Origin: Symsagittifera roscoffensis
Taxonomy: Eukaryota; Xenacoelomorpha; Acoela; Convolutidae
Assembly (NCBI RefSeq): GCF_963678635.1
Contig: NC_087069.1
Span: forward strand, 53,046,251 to 53,110,250
DNA: 64,000 bases
Direction of reading: 5' to 3'
Of this stretch, positions 21,766-32,200 are shown piece by piece; within the stretch, counting starts at the first letter, position 1; every line of letters starts with the position of its first letter. The position numbers and the translations under genes were made by a program. Below the pieces are notes generated by a model. It saw nothing but the letters and a program-made list of their open reading frames with translations. It was not told the DNA's origin and searched no databases.

Positions 21766-24700
21766 CTGAAACCAACAGATGAAATAATTACTACAAAAAG
21801 AATTTCAAGTATCCTACACCGGGGCGAAATTGAAGTTCGAAAACTCAAGCCAAAATATAGCCAACAGAAATTTGAAAATTTGGCTAGCCGAAACATAATA
21901 AGCAGAATAAACAAAAAAAATGATATTATGACAAAAGTGAGCTTACAAGTAACATCAAAAAAAAATCTATTAAAATATGTATCTACATAGAGGCGAAACT
22001 TCGCTTCGCAAACACTACCAAAACACTAGTCGAAGGCACCTTTTCAACGCGGGAAAAAATGAAGGAAATTGAATAAAACCATTTACAATGAATTTATAAT
22101 AACAGGAATAAAAAATAGGCTCCAGGTTGAAACAGAACCCCGTACCCCCGTTTTCCCAAGCATGGGCTTTCAGGCTGATCGTGCAGAAACCGTTATTGCG
22201 TTTGAATTAAAAAAAAAAACACAACATCTCACTTTCAAGTTCTTGATAGTAAATTTGTGTACTATTAACCGATTAAAATACCTTGGCGAATTGCAGAAGA
22301 AAGAACTCGACTCAATTGATTTGTTTTACTGGATTCTTCTATGGAATAACTGGACGCCTATATTCTGGAATGTTCCAGATAAATCACAATGTGACTGGGT
22401 GCCGACTAATGTGTTCGTCATTTTGAGCCTAAGAGCCGCGATGTAAATAAAACTGCTACAAAAATTGCAAAACAGCAAACTACGGGATGATATTATAACA
22501 ATCATGAACTGTTAAGACTGGCAATTTTTTCCTAAAATGAATCCCCAATTAAAAAAAAAGCTGGATCTTTGGGAACATTTTCACTCCGCTGTTAAATCTA
22601 AAAATTAAAATCCATTGACGAAACTAGAGACCGATCACGTTTTTTCGCGCCATTTGCACAACCGTAATTGGAGAGCGTAGTTTGTCTCACTTTTGGCAAA
22701 TGAAATTCAAATGATTTCAAACATTGCATGTGAACATAAGTGCTTAAATGAATGGATTAATTTGCATGACGAAATTCTGCAATTATTAGATTATTTTAAA
22801 ACTTTTTCCTGAACAAAAACAAACACAAAACTCTGCAAGACCTAGTTAAGGGAAAATAACTACGTTGGTCAGACAAGAGATATGCAACAAACATCAAAAA
22901 AATGGAAGACACTTGTTCTATATATTTTTACTCAACTACCAACTGACAATTTGATCTCTTGGTAATGACGCTGCCCACCAATCATAATATTGCGGGTTCA
23001 AAGTGCACGACCGTTATAATAAGCTAGGTTGGTTCTTTGAAAATACTTCGGAGAATTCTTTCTATTCGTTCTTGAAAGAAAAGCAACCCCCACCTCAAAG
23101 ACCAAAAAACTCTTTTGCTACTCAAACGAATCAAATGAGGCCACTAAACCCGTAAAACATTAGCCAAAATATCTTAAGCCGAATAAAAAATCTGATATTA
23201 AAACAGAAGTGAGGTTACAAGTAGCATTTAAAAAATCGATTAAAACATGTATCTACACAAAGGCGAAACTTCGCTTCGCAAACACTACCGAGATGACTAG
23301 GGAGGCGAAACTTCGCTTCGCAAACACTATCAAAACACTAGTCGAAAGGACCTTTTCAACGCGGGAAAGAATGAAGAAGGAAATTGAACAAAACCATGTA
23401 TAATGAATTTAAAATAGCAGGGAAAAAATTGGCTCCAGGTTGAAACAGAACCCCGAACCCCCCGTCTTCCCAAGCATGGGCGTTACCTCCAGGCTGATCG
23501 TGCAGAAACCGTCATTGCATTTGAAATTTAAAAAAAGTCCAACATCTCACGTTCAAGTTCTTGATAGTAAATTTGTGTACTATTAACCGATTAAAATACC
23601 TTAGCGAAACGCAGAAGAAAGAACCCGACTCAATTAATTTGTTCTACTTGATTCTTATATGGAATGTGTCTAGGACAACAAGCCGACGGGACTTCAAGCC
23701 GAAGGGACTTCAGGCCGAAAATTAAACTTTACAAGCACCTCAAATCAATATTTTTTCATCTGTAAAACGTTGCTTTTCAAAATCGTACGCTAATTTAGTC
23801 CATAATAAGCATTATTTATGACAATGAATCATTTAGGATTGACATCCGTTAATAATATCAGCCGATTTTTGAAATGCATAAATTATGAACAAGAAATTTG
23901 CCTTCAACCGTGTTTATTTTTCAACTTTCCTAAACATCATTTGGATGTTTAAATTTTATGAAAACGCTAATAAATACCGACTAAAGATCATGAAAATGAA
24001 AAAAATCTTCCGATAAGTGTTCAAATTGATCTTATTTCATGACTTAAGGAGAATATTTTCGGCTTGAAGTTCCTAATTTTACGATTCGGCTTGAAGCCCC
24101 ATCGGCTTGATGTCCGGCACCCAAATGGAATAACTGGACGCTTATATTCTGGAATGTTCCAGATAAATCACAATGTGACTGGGTGCCGACTAATGTGTTC
24201 GTCATTTTGAGCCTAAGAGCCGCGATGTAAATAAAACTGCTACAAAAATTGCAAAACAGCAAACTACGGGATGATATTATAACAATCATGAACTGTTAAG
24301 ACTGGCAATTTTTTCCTAAAATGAACCCACAATTTAAGAAAACTGGATCTTTCGGAACATTTTTCACTCCGCTGTTAAATCTAAAAATTAAAATCCATAG
24401 TCGAAACTAGAGACCGATCACGTTTTTTCGCGCCATTTGCACAAACGTAATTGGAGAGCGTAGTTTGTCTCTCTTTTGGGAAATGAATTTCAATTATTGC
24501 ATATGAACATAAAGGCTTAAATGAATGCATTAAAATGCATGACGACATTCTGCAATTATTAGATTATTTTAAAACTTTTTCCTGAACACAAACAAACACA
24601 AAACTCTGCAAGACCTAATTAAGGGAAAACAACTACGTTGGTCAGACAAGAGATATGCAACAAACATCAAAAAAAAGGAAAACACTTGTTCTAAATATTT

Positions 24701-25811
24701 TTACTCAACTACCAACTGACAATTTGATCTCTTGGTAATGACGCTGCCCACCAATCATAATATTGCGGGTTCAAAGTGCACGACCGCTATAATAAGCTAG
24801 GTTGGTTCTTTGAAAGTACTTCGGAGAATTCTTTCTATTCGTTCTTGAAAGAAATGCAACCCCCACCTCAAAGACCGAAAAATTCTTTTGCTAATCAAAC
24901 GAATCAAATGAGGCCACTAAACCCGTAAAACATTAGCCGAAATATCTTGAGCCGAATAAAAAAACTGATATTAAAACAAAAGTGAGGTTACAAGTAACAT
25001 TTAAAAAATCGATTAAAAGATGTATCTACACAGAGGCGAAACTTCTCTTCGCAAAACACTAGTCGAAAGGACCTTTTCAACGCGGAAAAAAATGAAGGAA
25101 ACTGAACAAAACCATGTATAATGAATTTATAATAACAGGAATAAAAAATAGGCTCCAGGTTGAAACAGAACCCCGTAACCCCGTCATCCCAAGCATGGGC
25201 GTTACCTCCAGGCTGATCGCGCAGAAACCGTCATTCTATTTCAATTTAATAAAAAAAAGCACAACATGTCACCTTCAAGTTCTTAGCAAAGTTTTCGTGT
25301 TTTATTACCCGATTAAAATACCTTGGCGAATCGCAGAAGAAAGAACCCGACTCAATTGATTTATTATACTTGATTCTGATTTTAAAAAATAACTGGACGC
25401 TTATATTCGGGAATGCTCAAGATAAACCAATGTGTGCTGGGTGCCGACTAATGGGTGTGTCATTTTGAGCCTAAAAGCCGCGAAGTAAAAAAAATACTAC
25501 AAAAATTGCAAAACAACAAACTACGGGATGATATTATAACAATCAGTGATGTGATAACAATATAAGGCTTCGGTAAAATTTATAACTAAGTTGAACTGGC
25601 GCGCCTGAAAACTCTGACACACTAAGCTAGACTTTTTTTTTACTTACGGGTCATTGGCGTTTGCGTTATCACCAGCACTGTCCACGCCGTCAACACCATC
25701 AACCCCACCGGGTGTCTCCGTCGGCTTGTTGTCGCTCACTGGCTCAACCGGCGTCTGTTCAACAGGCGCGTCTCCCCCAGCGGCCGACTTATCATTCTCA
25801 ACATCTGCCAT
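21654..25811 (-). CDS. Two-exon gene for a 91-residue acidic protein with a C-terminal CaaX box
   Basis: Join 25811-25648 and 21765-21654. The ATG has a strong context (AAAAATGG). The protein starts MADVENDKSAAGG, is rich in Asp, Glu, Pro, Gly and Val (TPVEPVSDNKPTETP, then repeated VDG), switches to Lys/Gln/Glu-rich (GEEKGQGEAAKEQKQKAK) and ends SGTCSVL. It is predicted to be disordered, with no signal peptide and no folded domain. CSVL is a CaaX box; a terminal Leu is the type usually geranylgeranylated, with the preceding lysines helping membrane binding, so an inner-leaflet membrane location is inferred. The exons have GC-rich codons in AT-rich surroundings, as in the conserved genes here. 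Architecture recalls small acidic membrane-anchored proteins (BASP1/paralemmin-like in style), but I see no homology and assign no function. Confidence 0.75.
22120..22200 (-). repeat. tRNA-like SINE head in tandem unit 1 (also 23,430-23,515 and 25,150-25,235)
   Basis: Read on the minus strand in the best copy (unit 2): A-box-like AGCCTGGAGGTAACGCC, then CATGCTTGGGAAGACG, then B-box-like GGGGGTTCGGGGTTC. The spacing suits a tRNA-derived SINE promoter. A different tRNA-like segment (TTGGTAATGACGC ... GCGGGTTCAAAG) lies on the plus strand at 22,955-23,015 and 24,730-24,790. Confidence 0.5.
23666..24124. mobile_element. MITE with ~38-bp imperfect terminal inverted repeats and 7-8-bp target duplication
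   Basis: Left end CTAGGACAACAAGCCGACGG and right end (inverted) CCGGACATCAAGCCGATGGG continue into a shared CTTCAAGCCGAA. TTCAAGCCGAA-like motifs repeat just inside both ends. ATGGAAT flanks both sides (23659-23665 and 24125-24131), and tandem unit 1 shows the uninterrupted site (TATGGAATAACTGG). The TSD length suggests a hAT-type element. No coding capacity. Confidence 0.85.
25648..25811 (-). CDS. CaaX-protein exon 1
   Basis: 164 bp: 54 codons plus CC, followed by a perfect GTAAGT donor. The split Pro codon is completed by the first base of exon 2. G+C content is far above the flanks. Confidence 0.78.
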
Positions 25812-26393
25812 TTTTCGATCCCAAATTGACTCGATTTGTTTTTTTTGTAAGTCTTTCTCAGAAGTATTTTTCTGCTTCTATTTAATATTTCAAGTGTAAT
25901 ATGTACGTGCAAAGTGTGTAGTTATATAACACAGTGTTGTAATACAGTCTACTGTACAATACAAACTAAACCTGAAAAAAAACTCATTCATAATTAATGC
26001 TTCCTTCGCCGACAGAACAAAATATCTCGCGTTTTACCAGGAAAGTTGACTATGGCATCCAAATTCATGACATTATTTAGCTGATTTCTGAATTGATCCG
26101 AAATCTGCTAGAAAACTTTGAATACAACGGCCTCAATTAAACCCATCAAAAGATGGCTTGATTTTTTCATCATAACCAAATTAGAGTTACTCGCCTAATG
26201 GAGGAGCCGGTCCAATTGCAGAACGAGCCGAGCCTGATAACTAAATACGATAATACATTTGCAACTCAAATCATTCACACATTCACCGCCTTTACTTGAG
26301 CAGAGATGTTGAGCAACAAATTTCGAAAAAAGCAAAACGGAGCTCCGCAACACATTCGACATTTAAATTCATATGCCTAATTGAAAAAAGAAA

Positions 26394-26815
26394 CACAGTC
26401 AACAGAAGTTGGAAAAGATCCAACAGAAGAAAAAAACAGACCTGTTTTTCAAAAAAAAAATTGAATTTCAAAAAAATATTGGCCTTGAAGCTTTGAAGTT
26501 CAAAGCAATTTATAATTAACCATGAAAACTGAAACTATAGGTAAAGTAACTATCCGCTGCAAAATCTGAAAATTAAAATAGACTTTCGAAAATGAGAATC
26601 AATCACGTTTTTGTGACTTTTACACTTTTGCTGTTCCATTGCCAAGTTAGCCTTCTTTTAACAAAAGAAGTGAACTGAACTTTAAAAGAAATCAAAAGAC
26701 AAACAGCAAAAAACCAAATTTGAGTGTGAACACAATTTATAACTTTCTGAAAAATATTGATTAAAAATATACCACGACCTATTTGAGTCTTCAATACGTT
26801 CATAGATTCTTTGAA
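26394..26815. mobile_element. MITE family 1 copy
   Basis: Begins CACAGTCAACAGAAGTTGG, contains GAATCAATCACGTTTTTGTG and TTTTGCTGTTCCATTG, and ends TCAATACGTTCATAGATTC. Confidence 0.6.
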
Positions 26816-27179
26816 CAAAAAAGGAAAACCGTTTACCAAAATAGCTGTTCAAAATTGTTGGTTAAAAAATAACAACTCGTTAGAAAAAAAGCTCAAATAT
26901 TTCATCAAACTTTTTTTGCAAAATGGCACAAAAAAGCTAGCGTCTGCTCAATTGCTCAAAAAGCTAGCGTCTGCTATAGCACTCGACCAAATGCCACGCT
27001 GTACATGTACACAGTTGGCAAACTTTATTAAGAAAAACTTCAAATGAACCGTTTTGCAGTGCAACACATTCTCAGAACTTGTTTTAAATTAGTGTCTTTT
27101 CTTGCGTGTCATGTGGCGATAGAACCATATGAGCGCGAACCATACAATGCAAACGTGTCTTCGCAAAAAAAATTAAATG

Positions 27180-27560
27180 CTAACTTTTTTTAAAATTTTT
27201 TGCAATTAAAATTTTAGATATTTTTTGAGCTATTTTTGCAAAAGATGCGCTAAATGATGCTTCCAAAACTAGTTTTCCTTTGAGTAAAATCAAGTTTCTT
27301 TGAGATTAAATAACTTATTTTCATTTAGAATGAACATTACTCGATCGCTTTACTCGTTGAAAAATTGACAAAATTTCAAAAAATGTTAACCATTTTTTCT
27401 CGACATTGGGACAACTTTCTGAAAACTCTTTAAGATCGTTCAAATCACAACTGAATTGGCTTTAATAGCAATTGTAGTAATTGATATTGCGTGAAAAGCA
27501 AGAAACTAAAGCACTGCTGAATACAAAATTCCACCCCATTTTCAATGGACGAAACGACGA
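27180..27560. repeat. Dispersed family 2 repeat, diverged copy
   Basis: Shares TTTTCTCGACA, an ACTGAATTGGCTTTAATA-like phrase, TTGCGTG and CCCATTTTCAATG in order with 42,470-42,620. Copies also at 43,800-44,430 (inverted) and 54,690-55,060. Confidence 0.5.
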
Positions 27561-28400
27561 AAAAAGGATCTCGAAACAAAAATCCGAAACTTTTTTCAAC
27601 AAGCTACTTTTAAAAACTTTTTTGAAAGCATTACGCATTTAACAACGGCACGCAACAAAATTGACAAAAAGGAGCATTAAAAGAGCAAGAAAGTATAAAA
27701 AAAAAGAAACTAAAATGCAAATATTATGTCATGTTCCCTTGACAGCTCGCACCTTTAAATACTTGTGTTGTTAGTTAGTTAATCTTTGACCAAGCAAACC
27801 AAGCCAAAAATATCTTTTTAACTAAGGATTTGGTTCGCAAAACATGAAGTTTTTCTAGTCCAGTTAATCAGGTGATGAACAGTTGAAATATTTCAAATTG
27901 TTTCAAAGCGGATTCAAACGCTGTTAAATTAAAGGCGAGATGCTTCGTTTCAAAGTTACTCAGATTGTAGTAATTGCTGTCATTGTGTTATTTTTTTGAT
28001 TCGAAGAGTCAACTCTTTTCCGGTACTTAAGAACTTTTTGGAAATAAATTTGGAGGCTAGTTTAAAATCCGATTAGCAAAATGTTTAAGGCGAGCCCGCA
28101 AAATTAACCAGTCACAACGAACATATGGGCGTTAAGTTCTGCCATATACATTCTTTTACTTGACCTAAACAAGAGCGTATTTTCTTTTTAAAAAATGATA
28201 GTGTCGGTCAGCCCAAAAAGGACGTCTCACAAAAGTACCAAAACTGAGGACCCTTTGGGTGGTCAGGGGTTCGATTACTAAAGGGGAAGGAAAAATGTCC
28301 CCAAAAATCCGCTATTGGAACTAAAACATGTATCCCAACCCTCTCAGTAACATTTAACATGACAAAAAGCAACTTAAACAAGCACTGCAAATGCAGAAAA

Positions 28401-28776
28401 CATAGCCAATAGACCGTTGGAAAAAGTCAATCAACGAAAGTTAACAAAAAATCATCACGACTTTTTTTTTGAAAAAAATCTCAACTTTCAAATTTGAAAG
28501 AAAAAAACATGACCAACAATCTCATTGATTTTCTAAAAAAAAAGAGTTTATGATTGACACTCTTCGATTATATTAACCGAATTTGAGAAAACGCGATAGA
28601 TGATTAAAATTTTATTCCGCTGGGAAATCTGAAATGTAAATTCTAATTTCGAAACTAGAAGTCGATCAAGTTTTTCGTGACCTTTACGTTTTGCTGTAAA
28701 GTGAATTTATCCTCAGAAAAAACGGGAAAAAATATCAGCACCTATATTAGAGTCTGAACTGGGTTCAAAGAATCTA
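28401..28776. mobile_element. MITE family 1 copy
   Basis: Starts CATAGCCAATAGACCGTTGG with GTCAATCAACGAAAG inside; interior AGAAGTCGATCAAGTTTTTC; ends CCTATATTAGAGTCTGAAC. Confidence 0.6.
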
Positions 28777-28980
28777 GAAAACCACGAACTTATCAAGTAA
28801 AAATTCATTTGGTTAATTAACACTAAACAGTTGCTACTTTCAATAGACCATATATTCTACAAATTGCGAAGCCTCCAAAAAAATAACATAAACTATACGT
28901 TTCTGCTATGCAGTTCGAAAACCCAGTCAATGTAACATTAAATTCAAGTATTCTCAATTCATCATCATTTCAAATTAAAA

Positions 28981-29267
28981 TTATAAAACAAGACAGGCAG
29001 ACGACGTTTGCTTTTTGGATTCTGCTTGTTTTCTGCTAGCTTCAATTCGTCTACTTGAACCAGTCCGGTTATTTTCAACCGCTAGCGAACTTCTCTGTGA
29101 TGACCTCAAACCAACACCACTATCCGGTAACAGCAGTGAACTACTCTTGTTTTCAGCTGTATCTTTATTTTCAAGAGGTAGCTTGCATTGTACTCTGTGC
29201 ATTAATATTCTGTATATTCCAGTTACTGCTTCTTTTGTATGTTGATTCTGATCCGCAGTCAGTGATG
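28981..29267 (-). CDS. NIM1K: NIM1K last exon (GIYRILMHRVQ ... CLVL); 5' boundary uncertain
   Basis: Contains EAVTGIYRILMHRVQ, a NIM1 hallmark, a Ser/Arg/Lys-rich tail and SSACLVL followed by TAA. The acceptor after AATTTAG (29267) gives a consistent phase; AATCAAC after GATCAG (29247) is the alternative. Confidence 0.82.
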
Positions 29268-32200
29268 CTAAATTAGCTCAATTAACAATTTTTTCAAGTT
29301 TTGGAAAATCAGTTCAATTTTAACTAAGCTAGAAAACATTTTTTTTCTTTTCTTTTCATTTTGGATAAGAAATGATACTTTTCATCGTTCACAAAAAATG
29401 TGCTTTTCTGACAAAACTGTTCACCCTTTTCTAGGAAATTTTCTTTTTTCAAAAATTGTTTTTCTTTTCTGGACAATTTTTTTCTTCTTGTCTGGAAAAT
29501 TGTATCGTTTCTGGAAAAAAGTTATCCTTAGCTAGAAATTTGTTTAAGAGCAAGTTTTAATGCAGTTGTTACTGTTTTACGAACACATATCACTGACTGA
29601 AAACGATTGATTTTTCGCAACTTGTTTCGTGAACTCATTGTCTGGTATTCCCAATGCATCTTGCATGTAATGAACTACTCTGAATTTGTCATCGGACAAA
29701 TTTCTCAAACTTATCGACGATGATTCAATGGGCGATTTCTTCGGGTTTAGTTTGGGTAAATTTTCATTGCTTTCAGGGTACAGTTCTATATTTGTCAAAA
29801 GATTACAATATCAGACGAAAACACAATCAATTATACAATTTCCACAAAAAAAGAAAGCTGGCGCCTGCAACATTTGACATTTATATCCTAGATAGTAATT
29901 CATATATATTTTTAATCATATAATTTAAATTGAGATCCCACCATACAAAAGCTTCAGAATTCGAAATTTCAATTGCCATAATTGTAAATCAACCATAATT
30001 TAACTCAAAATTAAGCCGCTTTCTTCAAAAATATCGAATAGATTGCTGATTCAAGTGTGCAAAGGTATGCTTTTTTTTTTAAAAAAAAGCTAAGTAGAAG
30101 TTCGAATCCAGAATAGGATTTTCGATTGATGCGTAATATTAACAGCCTGATATTGTAATCAATCTCACCTATAGTCTCATCATGTTTACCAATGAGCCAC
30201 TCATGCATGAGTATTTTGTCCACTTTCAGTCTGTTTGTTGGTTTAATAGCGAGAAGTGAAAAGATGAGATGTTTCAGAGGACTGCTCATGAAATCGGGAG
30301 TTTGGAATGATCCGGATATTATCACCTGTTTCAGACGGGAGAGAGAATCTGCCTGAAAACAAATCAGAATTTAAAAAATGCTACGAAAAATTTTTACGGA
30401 GAGCATCGTAGTTCTTTCTGTAGCAGGAAACCTACGATTATGAATAAAATGAAAAAAAAAATCAAAACTTATTTGCAAAAAAAATATTCAGTAAAAAATT
30501 GGTTGCCTGGTTATTCGATTTGTCCTACAATGAGATGAATGGTGCTAACAGATTTCTTCCTGGTAAAAATGCCAGGTTTGGTCCTATTTTGATGAAAGAT
30601 CAATTTTAATACCATTTATTTCAGTAATTCCCGACTTTCAACTCTCTGAATTCGGTAAGTTCAAAGCTCACAACCGGGCTGCGATGTTTTGCGAGCTTGT
30701 CAGTCTCGAAACAAGAACTGCTTATGAAACCCCTAGCAAATCCACCAGGGAAAAGTTTGAAATAGGACAAAATGTGTCAACCGAGCTGACTACCAAGAAA
30801 AAACAATATCGCAAAAATTGACAAACAACTGACTTATTTTTAATGCGAACAAGCAACTCAACTATACAACATTCAACCAAGCTCAGCGCGTACGAGTCGT
30901 TCTTGACCAAATACCACAGAAACCCAAAACAATGGCCTCAAGTCTGTTAAAAAATTGCAAATGATTAGAAATAACGGGGAAAAAGTTTTTTTTTTCCAAT
31001 TTTCAACCATAAATTTATTGTACCACCGCAAACTTGATACAAAAAACTGTCTTTACTTTGAGATAAAAAAGGCAATACTTACATTGAAAGGCATCGTTCC
31101 CGCAGTGATGAAATACAACAACACTCCCAGTGCCCAAATATCCACCCAGCACCCCACATACGATGGCTCCGTGAACAGTTCCGGGGCAGCATAAGGCGGG
31201 GACCCACAGAACGTAGTCAGAGTCTGGCTCGAATCGGACACTGTTGAGAACCCAAAATCACCCAGCTTGGCTATCATGTTTGTGCTGTTTATATTGTTGG
31301 TGTTTGTTTTTGAGACCGGATTCTGTGATGGAAAGAGGAATACATTCTCTGCTTTGATGTCACGGTGAACCAGCTTTTTGGAGTGCTAAAAAGTAAACAT
31401 TAAAAAAATTCAATTTAAAAAATTATTGGCATACACATTGTGAAATTTTGAAGGCTTTAACAATTTATTGCTATAATTTAAACTATAGAAAAAGAAAAAA
31501 ATCAAATACTATCAACGTTGAAACGAACGAAAATGAAAAGAGTTACTTTAACTTTTTTCCTCAAATTTTGAATAAATTGTTCAATGCTTTCATTTTTGAG
31601 CTTGAAAGAGCTGCTATGATAATCGCACGCTAAACTTTTTTACTTCTCCCAAATGCATTTGATTGAATATATTTGAAAACTGCTTAATTTATTAATACTA
31701 AATCAGCTTACAATATGACTGATGGCAGAAGTGATCTGGAAGAAGACTGTTTTGGCACTTGTCTCCTCCTTCAGTTTGCCCTGATGAGTCACCAGTCTGT
31801 ACAACTCCCCTCCCTCCGCGTACTCCAACACAATACACACTCTGGCTGCATCCTCCATCACCTCAACATAAAAGTTAGATCACATCACTTACTTATATAA
31901 CTTATAACGTTCATTACTCTTATTAATAATACTGAACACAGTGAGATGTCGGGTCACCAATCATAGTGAGACTTTGTTGAGATGTGGGTTCACAGTATTA
32001 TGGACTCATCAGAACTGTCAAACAGGCAGATTCGGATCTTTCTTAACAGATTATGCTCATCAAATTTAACTTATACGTTTCTTGTACGAGGTCTTTGAAA
32101 TGCCGAAGTTCTTTTTGCACATAATGTTGCAACAATTTTGATTGTACTTTTGCTCAATTTTAGTAATTCCCAAGTGGTAAATTGAAGTCTTCTACTACTA

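Larger units (their letters stand above)
21940..25556. repeat. ~1.3-kb tandem repeat, about 2.4 copies, filling the CaaX-gene intron
   Basis: Landmarks recur in order: AAATCGATTAAAACATGTATC-like at 21,945, 23,215 and 24,990; GAGGCGAAACTTCGCTTCGC just after; ACTAGTCGAA(A/G)G at about 22,027, 23,337 and 25,060; GGGATGATATTATAACAATC at about 22,485, 24,268 and 25,525. Unit 2 is longer because of a MITE (23,666-24,124). Each unit contains tRNA-like SINE heads, and units 1 and 2 each contain a partial family 1 MITE. The 22,069-22,446 open frame is part of this repeat. Confidence 0.8.
25812..28970. other. Intergenic between CaaX gene and kinase gene; MITEs only
   Basis: Holds family 1 MITEs at 26,394-26,815 and 28,401-28,776 and a family 2 repeat fragment (27,180-27,560). 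A B-box-like GGGGTTCGATTAC lies at 28,265. The rest is AT-rich with nothing recognised; the CaaX-gene promoter should lie just above 25,811. Confidence 0.5.

Noticed and set aside
22069-22446. 125-codon open frame on the plus strand
   Set aside because: It lies wholly in the tandem repeat of the CaaX-gene intron and over a tRNA-like SINE head; the other repeat copies break the frame.
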